Both the position numbers and the translations under genes were made by a program. A stretch of DNA of 64,000 bases, from positions 186,001-250,000 of the forward strand of contig NZ_WPIN01000002.1 in NCBI RefSeq assembly GCF_009754945.1, given 5' to 3'. The notes beneath the pieces were generated by a model that saw only the letters and a program-made list of their open reading frames with translations, did not search any database and had not been told where the DNA came from. The first letter of the stretch is position 1. Every line of letters begins with the position of its first letter. Source of the stretch: Spirosoma arboris. GTDB lineage: Bacteria; Bacteroidota; Bacteroidia; Cytophagales; Spirosomataceae. Shown piece after piece: positions 18,345-27,564 of the stretch.

Positions 18345-19748
18345 ATGCAATTGACTCGAACCGCAATCTGTAAAAGCCTTCTGATTCTGTTGATTTTCGG
18401 CAGTGCAGTCAGTGTTTTTGCCCAATCAAAATCAGCGAAGAAACCCAACGTCATTATCATTATGGCCGATGATCTGGACAGTCGGCAGTTGAGTTGCTAT
18501 GGCGGGCAAAACCTTCAAACCAGGAACATCGACGCACTGGCGACTGAGGGGCTGAAGTTCAACCAGATTTATACATCCGAAGCCATGTGCGTGCCAACGC
18601 GGGCATCCCTATTTACGGGCCTGTACCCAGTACGGCACGGGTCATTCCAGAATCACAAACCCGTTTATGATAACTTGAAGAGTGTCGGACATTACCTGGC
18701 AGATCAGGGGTATCGTGTTGGATTGACGGGTAAAGACCACGTTACCAAGCCCAAAACCGTTTTCCCGTTTGAGATCGTGAAAGGCTTCGAGCCAAATTGT
18801 GTGGCACCGACCGACGACTATGAACTTGACGATGTGAAGAAGTACATCACTCGTGATTCTCAGCCCTATTGCCTGTTTGTCATGAGCATCAATCCGCATG
18901 CCCCTTGGACGGTTGGCGACACGACCGAATTTGACGCAGACAAACTCATTCTTCCCAAAAACTGGGTCGATACGAAGATAACCCGACGTCAGTTTGTCAA
19001 GTATCTGGCGGAGGTTCGGCGGCTGGATAATCAGGTGGGCGACATTACTCGACTCCTGAAAGAAACTGGTCAGGACAAAAACACCATCGTTGTGTTTCTA
19101 GGCGAGCAGGGTGCCCAGTTTCCGGGAGCCAAATGGAACCTGTGGGACGTCGGGCAGAAGAGTTCGATGCTGGTTAAATGGTCCGGCAGCGTTAAGCCCG
19201 GCACCCAAACCGACGCGCTGGTTCAATACGAAGACATCACCCCGACGCTCATTGACATCGCAGGTGGCAAGCCCATTGCCGGACTGGATGGTAAAACGTT
19301 TCTACCGGTGTTGCTGGGCAAAAGCACGAAAGCACGGGAATACGCCTATGGCATTCACAACAATATTCCCGAGGGCAACCCCTACCCGATCCGCAGCATT
19401 CGCGACACTCGCTATAAACTCATTCTGAATCTGACGCCAGACAAAGACTATTACAACCGGTTCATGATGAACCCTGAACAGAAAGACCGCAATTCGGTCT
19501 GGTTTTCTTGGGCCAATCAGGCTACCAGCGACCCGAACGCCAAACGAATCACCGAGCGGTTTGTCAAACGACCGGCCATTGAATTCTACGATACACAGGC
19601 TGATCCATGGGAGTTCAACAACCTGGCCACCAATCCAGCCTATCAGGATCGTATTAAACAATACCAACAAAAACTGGACGATTGGATGAAGCAGCAGGGT
19701 GATACCGGAGCCGCGCTGGATATCATTTACGCCAAAAAGAAGGAGTAA
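18345..19748 (+). CDS. Type I sulfatase 5 (N-sulfoglucosamine-sulfohydrolase-like)
   Basis: 467 residues with a signal (FGSAVSVFAQ). IIMADDLDSRQLSCYG, AMCVPTRASLFTG with active-site Cys82, and GLTGKDHVTK (GKDH instead of GKWH). The usual second metal motif SDNG is replaced by FLGEQGAQFPGAKWNL; Glu-Gln with a following FP..KW is how heparan-N-sulfatase-like bacterial enzymes look, so this is probably a subfamily feature rather than decay. It follows the propeller gene by 4 bases and precedes sulfatase 6 by 2 bases, a tight operon. Confidence 0.9.
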   Translation: MQLTRTAICKSLLILLIFGSAVSVFAQSKSAKKPNVIIIMADDLDSRQLSCYGGQNLQTRNIDALATEGLKFNQIYTSEAMCVPTRASLFTGLYPVRHGSFQNHKPVYDNLKSVGHYLADQGYRVGLTGKDHVTKPKTVFPFEIVKGFEPNCVAPTDDYELDDVKKYITRDSQPYCLFVMSINPHAPWTVGDTTEFDADKLILPKNWVDTKITRRQFVKYLAEVRRLDNQVGDITRLLKETGQDKNTIVVFLGEQGAQFPGAKWNLWDVGQKSSMLVKWSGSVKPGTQTDALVQYEDITPTLIDIAGGKPIAGLDGKTFLPVLLGKSTKAREYAYGIHNNIPEGNPYPIRSIRDTRYKLILNLTPDKDYYNRFMMNPEQKDRNSVWFSWANQATSDPNAKRITERFVKRPAIEFYDTQADPWEFNNLATNPAYQDRIKQYQQKLDDWMKQQGDTGAALDIIYAKKKE

Positions 19749-19750
19749 CC

Positions 19751-21157
19751 ATGCAAAACCGGGCTAGACTCAACGCATTACTGCTGGCACTCCTCCTGAT
19801 CGGGACAACCGGTTTCGGGCAATCGGTGAAGACCAAACCCAACATCGTCTTTATCATGGCCGATGACCTGGGCTATACCGATCTGGGCTGCTATGGCAAT
19901 CCGTACATCCGAACGCCCAACATTGATAAACTGGCGAAAGGAGGATTACGGTTTACCCAGGCATATTCGGCCTGTCCGGTTTGCTCGCCATCAAGGGCTG
20001 CCATTTTAACGGGGAAGCACCCGGCCCGGCTGCATCTGACCAATTTTATTGCGGGTGATCGGAAAGATGCTAACTCGCCGATTCTTCCTGCAAAATGGAC
20101 CAAGTACCTGCCCTCTTCGGAGACGACGCTGGCCGAAATCGTGCAGCGTCACGGCTATCAGACGGGTATGGTTGGGAAGTGGCACTTGGGTAATGGTAGT
20201 GCGGATTCAACCGCTCCGGCAGCGCAGGGATTTGGCTATGACCGGGTGATTGCCAAAAATGGACTGGATTATTACAACTATACGATTACGGCAAAAGGCA
20301 AAACAGTATTTGAGGACAAAGGGACTAACTACCTAACCGACAAGCTGACCGACTACGCCGTTGAGTTTATCGACCAGAACAAAAGTCGTCCGTTCTTTCT
20401 CTATCTCACCTATTCCGCGCCCCATGTCATGCTGATTCCGAGGGCGGACAAGCTGAAATATTACTATGATCAGTACGCCAAATCGAAAGGCAAGTATAAT
20501 CCCAACTATGCCGCCATGATCGAGAGCATGGACGATGGAGTCGGGCGCGTAGTTGAGCAACTGGCGAAGCACAATCTACTCGATAATACGATTCTGGTTT
20601 TTACTTCCGACAATGGCGGCTTGGGTTTGCCAGAACTCGGACCGACGCCCACCAATCTGGAACCGCTACGAGCCTGGAAAGGCCATGTTTATGAAGGCGG
20701 CATCCGAATTCCGCTGATTGTCTGGTGGAAAGGACAGATTCAGGAACAGACCGAAACGAAAAACTACATCACCGGAACTGACTTCCTGCCGACGTTTCTG
20801 GACGCGCTAAACATCCGTGACCAACCGGCCAGCCCCGACGGAAAGAGTTTTTATTCAGTACTAAAATCGCCCGAACAACCCAAAGATCGCGGACCCATTT
20901 TCTGGCATTATCCTCATTTCAGCAATCAGGAAGGGCGACCAGCCGGAGCTGTTCGGTGGGGAGATTACAAACTGGTGGAGTTATACGAATCGGGCAAGCT
21001 CGAACTGTATAATCTGACCGAAGACATATCAGAGCACAACGATCTCTCGGCAAGTCTCCCGGAAAAGACAAAGGAACTGGCCGATCTGCTGAAAAAATGG
21101 CGCTCGGAAGTAAAAGCCAATATGCCGGAGACTAATCCAGATTATAAAAAACTATAA
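19751..21157 (+). CDS. Type I sulfatase 6
   Basis: 468 residues with a signal peptide (LLLALLLIGTTGFGQ). FIMADDLGYTDLGCYG, PVCSPSRAAILTGKHPARLH with active-site Cys78, MVGKWHLG, LTYSAPHVML, FTSDNGGLG and YEGGIRIPLIVWW: every canonical metal and substrate-sulfate ligand is in place. The KHPARLHLTNFI continuation is typical of bacterial arylsulfatase A-like exo-sulfatases acting on sugar residues. Starts 2 bases after sulfatase 5. Confidence 0.93.
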   Translation: MQNRARLNALLLALLLIGTTGFGQSVKTKPNIVFIMADDLGYTDLGCYGNPYIRTPNIDKLAKGGLRFTQAYSACPVCSPSRAAILTGKHPARLHLTNFIAGDRKDANSPILPAKWTKYLPSSETTLAEIVQRHGYQTGMVGKWHLGNGSADSTAPAAQGFGYDRVIAKNGLDYYNYTITAKGKTVFEDKGTNYLTDKLTDYAVEFIDQNKSRPFFLYLTYSAPHVMLIPRADKLKYYYDQYAKSKGKYNPNYAAMIESMDDGVGRVVEQLAKHNLLDNTILVFTSDNGGLGLPELGPTPTNLEPLRAWKGHVYEGGIRIPLIVWWKGQIQEQTETKNYITGTDFLPTFLDALNIRDQPASPDGKSFYSVLKSPEQPKDRGPIFWHYPHFSNQEGRPAGAVRWGDYKLVELYESGKLELYNLTEDISEHNDLSASLPEKTKELADLLKKWRSEVKANMPETNPDYKKL

Positions 21158-21245
21158 ACCAAGCCGATGCCAGTCAGAACCTAGCTTTTTTACGCAACCT
21201 CATTCAATGGCTCGACCCCAGAAAAAGACCCACTCTCCGATAACT

Positions 21246-22910
21246 ATGAACCGAATTATTCTTAGTCTGGCCCTATCGGCGCTCGCTCTCAGCGCGTCGG
21301 TTGCTCAGCAAAAATCACGAACATCGGCAAAAGCAACTGCCGATAAACCCAATATTATCCTGGTCATGGTAGATGACCTAGGCTACTCCGATTTTGGCGC
21401 ATACGGCTCGGAAATCAACACCCCAACCATCGACAAGCTAGCCAGTGAAGGGCTGCGGCTACGGGAGTTTTACAACAATTCCATCTGCGCTCCCACGCGG
21501 GCGTCGCTCATTACGGGGCAGTATCACCACAAAGCAGGTGTTGGTTATTTCAACGTCAATCTGGGTTTACCCGCTTATCAGGGCTGGCTGAACAAAGAAT
21601 CGCTGACGTTTGGTGAGGTACTGAAACAGGCAGGCTATCGTACGTACCTGTCGGGTAAATGGCACGTCGGAAATGATAGTTTATACTGGCCTAATCAGCG
21701 GGGTTTCGATCGATTTTATGGGTTCATCAATGGGGCCAGTAATTACTACGACATCAGTCCATACAAAGAAAAAGCGCCCCCCGTTGAGCTAGTCGAGAAC
21801 AACAAACGCATAAATCTGGAGCCGGGCAAATACCTGACCGATGAGATTACCAATCACGCCATCTCGTACATCAACGAATCGAAAACCGCTCCCTTCTTTC
21901 TGTATCTGGCTTACAATGCCCCCCACTGGCCCTTGCAGGCACCAGTCGAAGACATTGCCAAATACAAAGATCGTTACGCCATTGGTTGGGACTCGCTTCG
22001 GAAAGAGCGGCTGGCGAAACAAATCAAACTCGGTATTGCCGATCCTAAACAAGCCATTGCGGCCCATGATCCAGAAGTGGTACCCTGGGCAAGTCTGACT
22101 TACGATGAACAGCAACTTTGGCAACGAAAAATGGAAGTCTACGCAGCGATGGTCGATCATGTAGACCAGAGTCTGGCGCGCATTCTGACTGAACTTAAAC
22201 GACTTAAGGTAGATGACAATACGCTCATCGTGCTGATTTCCGACAACGGAGCACAAGGTGGTTTGATCCCAACGGGACGGAAACGCCCGCGTAGTTCGGG
22301 GCCAATCGGGTCGGCGGGTTCGTACGATTATCAGGAGCAAAACTGGGCCTACGTATCGAATACGCCATTCCGTAACTACAAAGCCACGCCTTACGAGGGC
22401 GGCATCAGTGCCCCGTTTATCGCCTGGTATCCAAAGAAAATCAAAGCGAGTAGCATCGAGAAAGGCACCGCTCACCTGATCGATCTGGCCCCCACGTTTT
22501 ATGATCTGGCCGGAGCGAAATACCCCGAAACCTTCAACGGCGTGAAAACCAATCCGCTACCGGGCGTAAGTCTGACAAACCTGCTGTTTCAGGGAACGGC
22601 GCTGCCAGCCGACCGACCTATTTTCTGGGAACGGGCGGGGAATCGGGCTGTTCGAAAAGGCAAGTGGAAAATCGTATCGATCTTCCCGCAGAACAAATGG
22701 CAACTGTTTGACCTCGAAACCGACCGGGGCGAAACCACCGATCTAGCCATCCAGCACACCGACATTGTCAAAGACCTAAACGCCGAGTATGAAGCCTGGG
22801 CCAAACGCACCGACGTAGAACCCTACGAAAAACTCCGTCCAGTGAGTCAGGGCGTACCCGGCGGCAATGCTGGCGCTAACCAGAACCGAGCCGCTTCTCG
22901 CGTCGAATAA
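21246..22910 (+). CDS. Type I sulfatase 7 (Pseudomonas arylsulfatase-type)
   Basis: 554 residues from the ATG at 21246. An in-frame ATG at 21207 would add 13 polar residues before the signal peptide MNRIILSLALSALALSASV, so the later start is preferred. Motifs: MVDDLGYSDFGAYG, NNSICAPTRASLITGQ with active-site Cys81, LSGKWHVGND, YNAPHWPLQ, LISDNGAQ and YEGGISAPFIAWYP. The KAGVGYFNVNLGLPAYQG segment is nearly the same in sulfatase 8, 24 bases downstream, so the two are a tandem duplication. C-terminus is Asn/Ala-rich and unstructured. Confidence 0.93.
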   Translation: MNRIILSLALSALALSASVAQQKSRTSAKATADKPNIILVMVDDLGYSDFGAYGSEINTPTIDKLASEGLRLREFYNNSICAPTRASLITGQYHHKAGVGYFNVNLGLPAYQGWLNKESLTFGEVLKQAGYRTYLSGKWHVGNDSLYWPNQRGFDRFYGFINGASNYYDISPYKEKAPPVELVENNKRINLEPGKYLTDEITNHAISYINESKTAPFFLYLAYNAPHWPLQAPVEDIAKYKDRYAIGWDSLRKERLAKQIKLGIADPKQAIAAHDPEVVPWASLTYDEQQLWQRKMEVYAAMVDHVDQSLARILTELKRLKVDDNTLIVLISDNGAQGGLIPTGRKRPRSSGPIGSAGSYDYQEQNWAYVSNTPFRNYKATPYEGGISAPFIAWYPKKIKASSIEKGTAHLIDLAPTFYDLAGAKYPETFNGVKTNPLPGVSLTNLLFQGTALPADRPIFWERAGNRAVRKGKWKIVSIFPQNKWQLFDLETDRGETTDLAIQHTDIVKDLNAEYEAWAKRTDVEPYEKLRPVSQGVPGGNAGANQNRAASRVE

Positions 22911-22933
22911 CCACCGTTTGACTAAAACAGACC

Positions 22934-24622
22934 ATGAAAAACATTCTCATACAAAAATATCTATTGGCGATTGCGGCTCTCTGCGTTCTAAGCACGCTGG
23001 GATTCGCCCAAAGTCCCAAACCCGCTACGGACCGTCGGGATGCCACACCACCAAACATCATTCTGATTATGGTGGACGATATGGGCTATTCCGACCTGGG
23101 TTCGTACGGCTCCGAAATTCAAACCCCTAATCTGGATCGACTAGCCAATGAAGGACTGAGACTGAAAGAGTTCTACAACAACTCAATTTGTGCGCCTACG
23201 AGGGCGTCACTCATTACGGGACAATATCCGCACAAGGCTGGCGTGGGTTATTTCAATGTCAATCTGGGCTTACCTGCCTATCAGGGATACTTGAACAAAC
23301 AGTCGCTGACCTTTGGTGAGGTACTGAAACAGGCAGGGTATAGCACGCTACTTTCCGGGAAATGGCACGTAGGAAATGATAGTCTGTACTGGCCCAAGCA
23401 GCGTGGCTTCGACCGTTTTTACGGGATTCTGGGTGGTGCTTCCAACTACTTCGACGCTGGTCCTTTACCCATTGGGAGGCCTTCACCAGTAACCGTTCTG
23501 GAAGATAATAAACGACAACACCCTAAACCCAACTCCTTTTATTTCACCGATGAGGTAACCAATCATGCTGTGACGTTTCTGGATGAGCAGAATAAAGAGA
23601 ACAAGCCTTTCTTCCTCTACCTGGCCTACACCGCTCCCCACTGGCCGTTACAGGCATTGCCGGAAGACATTGCCAAATACAAAGGAAAATACGATACAGG
23701 CTGGGACGCATTGCGCAAGGAACGGCTGACTCGTCAGGTCAAGCTCGGCATCATAACCCAGAAGTTAGCCGACGCAGCCGCAGCCCGCGATGCCGATGTA
23801 CCTGAATGGGATGCGCTAACCTACGAGGAAAAAGGCCTCTGGAAAGCCAAAATGGAAGTATATGCCGCTATGCTCGACCGCGCCGATCAGGGAATCGGTA
23901 AAGTGCTGGACAAGTTGAAAGAACTCCAGAAAGACAAGAATACACTCATTGTTTTTATTTCAGACAATGGTGCTCCCGCCGAGGACGTAGCCCATTGGGG
24001 ACCCAAAGCGGGTCGCAATACGGGGCCAGTTGGTACGGCAGGTTCGTTTGAATCGCAGGGCAAAAACTGGTCGTATCTGTCGAATACACCGTTTCGTTCC
24101 TTTAAGTCGTTTGCCTACGAGGGTGGTATTCGTACGCCGTTCATTGCCTGGTTTCCGGGCAAAATTAAAGCGGGCACACTAGCTCGTGGTACTGGCCACC
24201 TCATCGATTTAGCACCTACGTTTTATGATCTCGCCAAAGCGTCTTATCCGGCTTCTTATCAAGGAACGGCGATCAATGCGCTGCCCGGAAAAAGCCTGAC
24301 TAATCTGCTGTTCAACAACCAGGAACTAGATGCTCAGCGACCACTTTTCTGGGAGTGGGCGGGCAACCGCGCCGTCCGCCGGGGCAAGTGGAAGCTGGTA
24401 TCGATCTACCCAAGCTATCAGTGGGAGTTATACGATCTGGAAAGTGACGCCGGTGAAACGCAGAACGTAGCCGCCCGGAACTCCAATCTAGTCGATGACT
24501 TATCGGCGCTGTATTTCAACTGGGCCAAACAAACCGACGTCGTGGATTACGACAAAATAAAGCCAAAAGAACCACTTCTACCCACACCTAAAAAGCCGTC
24601 AGTCGGAAACCGAAATTTTTAA
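22934..24622 (+). CDS. Type I sulfatase 8, tandem paralog of sulfatase 7
   Basis: 562 residues with a signal peptide (LAIAALCVLSTLGFAQ). MVDDMGYSDLGSYG, NNSICAPTRASLITGQ with active-site Cys86, LSGKWHVGND, YTAPHWPLQ, FISDNGAPAED and YEGGIRTPFIAWFP. The first 150 mature residues are near identical to sulfatase 7, while the region after DNG and the surface loops differ, as expected if the copies have split specificity. Last gene before the second paired-hairpin repeat. Confidence 0.93.
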   Translation: MKNILIQKYLLAIAALCVLSTLGFAQSPKPATDRRDATPPNIILIMVDDMGYSDLGSYGSEIQTPNLDRLANEGLRLKEFYNNSICAPTRASLITGQYPHKAGVGYFNVNLGLPAYQGYLNKQSLTFGEVLKQAGYSTLLSGKWHVGNDSLYWPKQRGFDRFYGILGGASNYFDAGPLPIGRPSPVTVLEDNKRQHPKPNSFYFTDEVTNHAVTFLDEQNKENKPFFLYLAYTAPHWPLQALPEDIAKYKGKYDTGWDALRKERLTRQVKLGIITQKLADAAAARDADVPEWDALTYEEKGLWKAKMEVYAAMLDRADQGIGKVLDKLKELQKDKNTLIVFISDNGAPAEDVAHWGPKAGRNTGPVGTAGSFESQGKNWSYLSNTPFRSFKSFAYEGGIRTPFIAWFPGKIKAGTLARGTGHLIDLAPTFYDLAKASYPASYQGTAINALPGKSLTNLLFNNQELDAQRPLFWEWAGNRAVRRGKWKLVSIYPSYQWELYDLESDAGETQNVAARNSNLVDDLSALYFNWAKQTDVVDYDKIKPKEPLLPTPKKPSVGNRNF

Positions 24623-24683
24623 GCTTGTTCACCGGTAAGCACCAATGAAGGGCGAGAGCAGTCAAGTTTTATCTCTTTTTTAG

Positions 24684-24784
24684 TCCCTCTCCTGAAAACC
24701 AGGAGAGGGGTTGGGGTGAGGTGAACTGCCAGAATTTGTCCGATTACCCTCACCCCCTGCCCCTCTCCCAAAACGGGAGAGGGG
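24684..24784. repeat. Paired CCCCTCTCC hairpin element, copy 2 (inverted)
   Basis: Stem-loop CCCTCTCCTG/CAGGAGAGGG at the left end and CCCCTCTCCC/GGGAGAGGGG at the right end flank a core whose reverse complement reads GGGGTGAGGGTAA, AAATTCTGG, TTCACCTCAC, the same order as at 14650-14763. It lies in the gap after sulfatase 8. Confidence 0.85.
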
Positions 24785-24861
24785 AGTAAAGCGAAAATAA
24801 ATTCAGAACACCCCCACCTAGAAAGAGGCTCCTGGGGTCATCCTCTCTAACCAAAACTGTT

Positions 24862-25920
24862 ATGAAAAAGCTGTTTTTTTGTAGTTTGGCACTATTTCTA
24901 CTCTTAACCGATAGAATTAATGCGCAACCTATTACCCTTGAACGATTTGCTAATAATCCAATAATCTCTGCCAGTCAACTCCCGAAACTGGAGGGTGATG
25001 ACCTTAACGGGCCATCGCTGATCAAAGTCCCCGACTGGCTCCCCAATAAACTGGGTAAGTATTATCTGTACTTCGCCCACCACAAAGGCAAATACATCCG
25101 GCTAGCCTACGCCAATGATTTACATGGACCCTGGAAAATTTACAAACCCGGCACGCTGCAAATCACCGATTGCCGGTGCAACGATGCGCCATTTCCAGCT
25201 ACCGAAAGCATCCGACACGACGGGGCCGAAAATGCAGGCGATGGTGTTACGCACGTAGCGTCTCCTGATATACATATCGACGACCGCCAGAAGCAACTGA
25301 TTCTTTATTTCCATTGTCCGTTGGAGCACAAAGGCCAGAAAGGACAATACACACTAAGGGCGACAACTAAAGACGGTATCCATTTTAAGGCCGACACTGC
25401 CGTACTGGGCGAATCGTATTTCCGGGTTTTTCAGTGGCATAATACCTATTACGCCATCGGTCGGTCGAGTTCAATTTATCGCTCCAAGGATGGGAAAACT
25501 GAATTTGAGAAAGGCCCGAATCCGTTCGCGAAAATCCAGAAACCAAACTCGCTCCGTCATTCGGCGGTCAAGGTAGTGGGCGATACGCTATGGGTATTTT
25601 ATAGCCGCGTCGGCGATACACCAGAGCGGATACTACTCACGAAAATCAAACTAACCGACGATTGGACCAGCTGGACACCAACCCCTCCCCAAGAAGTAGC
25701 CGCCCCCGAAACCGATTACGAAGGTGGTAACTTACCCCTGACGACCTCGAAAATCGGCTTATTCTATGGCAAGGTTCGGGAGTTGAGAGACCCCTATGTT
25801 TTTGAGGAAAACCAGAAGTGGTATTTGCTGTATTCAGCCGCGGGCGAAAACTCCATCGCCATCGGTCAATTGCATTTTGGCAAACAGCCAACACCCGTCA
25901 GCCCTTCGCGAAGCAAGTAA
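24862..25920 (+). CDS. Exported five-bladed beta-propeller, GH43/GH117-like putative glycosidase
   Basis: 352 residues with a signal peptide (LALFLLLTDRINAQ). The repeated short aromatic strands (GKYYLYFAHHKGKYIRLAYA, HGPWKIYKPG, HVASPDIHID, LILYFHCPLE, KWYLLYSAAGENSIAIGQL) are those of the GH43/GH32/GH117-type propeller fold. The acidic residues that would be catalytic cannot be fixed without an alignment, although PDIHID and RELRDPYVFEE are candidates. If active, it is the only clear glycosidase-like enzyme in the 39 kb block. It lies 2 bases from the Tat-signal remnant downstream. Confidence 0.65.
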   Translation: MKKLFFCSLALFLLLTDRINAQPITLERFANNPIISASQLPKLEGDDLNGPSLIKVPDWLPNKLGKYYLYFAHHKGKYIRLAYANDLHGPWKIYKPGTLQITDCRCNDAPFPATESIRHDGAENAGDGVTHVASPDIHIDDRQKQLILYFHCPLEHKGQKGQYTLRATTKDGIHFKADTAVLGESYFRVFQWHNTYYAIGRSSSIYRSKDGKTEFEKGPNPFAKIQKPNSLRHSAVKVVGDTLWVFYSRVGDTPERILLTKIKLTDDWTSWTPTPPQEVAAPETDYEGGNLPLTTSKIGLFYGKVRELRDPYVFEENQKWYLLYSAAGENSIAIGQLHFGKQPTPVSPSRSK

Positions 25921-25922
25921 TT

Positions 25923-26036
25923 ATGGCACTCTCACGACGACGTTTTCTTAAAACAGCGAGTATCGCCACTACTCTGCCGACTGGCCCCGGCTTGGGCTAT
26001 ACGCTGAATTATACCATCATAAACAAGCATAGTTAA
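25923..26036 (+). pseudogene. 37-residue orphan Tat signal peptide
   Basis: ATG at 25923, two bases after the preceding stop, to TAA at 26034-26036. It encodes MALSRRRFLKTASIATTLP and a short polar tail. SRRRFLKTAS is a clear twin-arginine motif, but the frame stops just after the hydrophobic part, with no mature protein. The best reading is the remnant of a Tat-exported protein (often Gfo/Idh- or DUF1501-like in such loci) whose body was deleted. No continuation is seen in other frames before sulfatase 9 starts. Confidence 0.6.
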
Positions 26037-26047
26037 ATCTATTGCGT

Positions 26048-27553
26048 ATGAAATCCTGCAACAATCCAATCGCAATCCCCTTATTTCTGACAGCCGTCAG
26101 CGCCCTGTTCGTTGGCCTTAATTTGCCTCAAAAGCAGAATCTACCAACCGTTACTCGTCAGCAAGACCCTAATCGGCCGAATATCGTGGTGATTCTGGCC
26201 GACGATCTGGGTTACGGCGACATTTCTGCCAATGGGAAGAACTTCGTACAAACGCCCAATATTGATGCGCTGGCCAAATCAGGGGCGCTTTGCACCAATG
26301 GTTATGCCAACGCACCGTTTTGTTCGCCTTCCCGTGCGGCCATCCTGACGGGTCGGTATCAGCACCGATTTGGCTTTGAATTTTTGTATCCAGCCACGGC
26401 GAAACGGGATTCGGTCGCGGGATTGCCTTTCGAAGAAATAACGCTGGCGGAGCAACTAAAAAAGCAGGGATATGCTACCGCCATGTTCGGCAAGTGGCAC
26501 ATTGGTAATCGTAAGAACAACACCCCTACAGATCGGGGTTTCGATCAGTATTATGGTACACTGGGCGGCCACACCATGTATAAAGACAGTTCGGATGCTG
26601 ATGTCGAAAACTCCCCGCAACGCTGGTGGCCCGGTTCCGCGACCTCTTTTCACCGCGATGATTACTCTGCCATTTTTGATGGCAAAAAAGAAGTAACCGA
26701 GAAGGAATACACAACGGATGTTTTTAGCCGAAAGGCCAGCGAGTTTATCGATCAGCACAAAACGAGCCCATTCTTTTTGTACGTTCCCTTCAACGCGGTG
26801 CACTTCCCTTTTCAGGCTACGAAGAATTATACGGATCGGTTCAAAGGCGAGAAAGACAAAAACAAACGAATCTATTACGGCATGATTGCCGCCCTGGACG
26901 ATGCCGTCGGAAGCATTGTTCAAAAGCTGAAAGCAACTGGTCTCGATAAGAATACCCTGATCGTTTTTACGAGCGACAATGGCGGAGCGGGTTTTCTCAA
27001 AGCACCTTATAATGGGCCGTTATCGGGCGTAAAAGGATTGTTGTTCGAGGGAGGCATTCGGGTTCCATACATCGTTTCGTGGGCGGGAAAAATTCCGGCG
27101 GGAACTGTGTATACCCAACCCGTTGCCGGTATGGATATCTACACCACAGCCGTAGCTGCCTCCCACGGAACCCTTGCAAAAGATCGCCCGTACGACGGTG
27201 TTGATCTGCTTCCTTATCTGAGTGGAAAAACAAAATCAGCTCCTCATCAAACGCTATTCTGGCGATTTGGCAAAAATAAAGCCGTTCGGCAAGGAGACTG
27301 GAAACTGTTCTACTATGGTCAGGAAGACAAATATTCTCTCTTCAACCTGGAAAAAGACATTGCCGAGCGTCAGGATGTATCGGCGTCAAATTCGGCTAAA
27401 GTTGCCGAGTTAAAGCAGGCATTGGCCACCTGGGAAAAGGGAACTCTCCCACCCGCCTGGGCCGATGGTGGCCTTCCCAAATTTAAACCCGGCAAAGAAG
27501 GCAACGGCCAATACCGCGTTGGTCCCGACGGAAACCTGTTTTACATCTACTGA
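26048..27553 (+). CDS. Type I sulfatase 9
   Basis: 501 residues from the ATG at 26048; an in-frame TTG at 26042 adds only two residues and is not needed. N-terminal signal (LFLTAVSALFVGLNL). VILADDLGYGDISANG, PFCSPSRAAILTGRYQHRFGFEF with active-site Cys92, MFGKWHIGN, VPFNAVHFPFQ, FTSDNGGAGF and FEGGIRVPYIVSWAG are all canonical. The RYQHRFGFE continuation is common in Bacteroidota exo-sulfatases acting on sulfated sugars; the substrate is not deduced. It starts 11 bases after the Tat remnant. Confidence 0.93.
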   Translation: MKSCNNPIAIPLFLTAVSALFVGLNLPQKQNLPTVTRQQDPNRPNIVVILADDLGYGDISANGKNFVQTPNIDALAKSGALCTNGYANAPFCSPSRAAILTGRYQHRFGFEFLYPATAKRDSVAGLPFEEITLAEQLKKQGYATAMFGKWHIGNRKNNTPTDRGFDQYYGTLGGHTMYKDSSDADVENSPQRWWPGSATSFHRDDYSAIFDGKKEVTEKEYTTDVFSRKASEFIDQHKTSPFFLYVPFNAVHFPFQATKNYTDRFKGEKDKNKRIYYGMIAALDDAVGSIVQKLKATGLDKNTLIVFTSDNGGAGFLKAPYNGPLSGVKGLLFEGGIRVPYIVSWAGKIPAGTVYTQPVAGMDIYTTAVAASHGTLAKDRPYDGVDLLPYLSGKTKSAPHQTLFWRFGKNKAVRQGDWKLFYYGQEDKYSLFNLEKDIAERQDVSASNSAKVAELKQALATWEKGTLPPAWADGGLPKFKPGKEGNGQYRVGPDGNLFYIY

Positions 27554-27564
27554 TTAGCAAGCAA

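Noticed and set aside
21789-22475. Open frame of 228 codons on the minus strand
   Set aside because: It lies wholly within sulfatase 7, whose plus-strand motifs are unambiguous; the antisense product is rich in Arg, Phe and Trp as shadow frames are.
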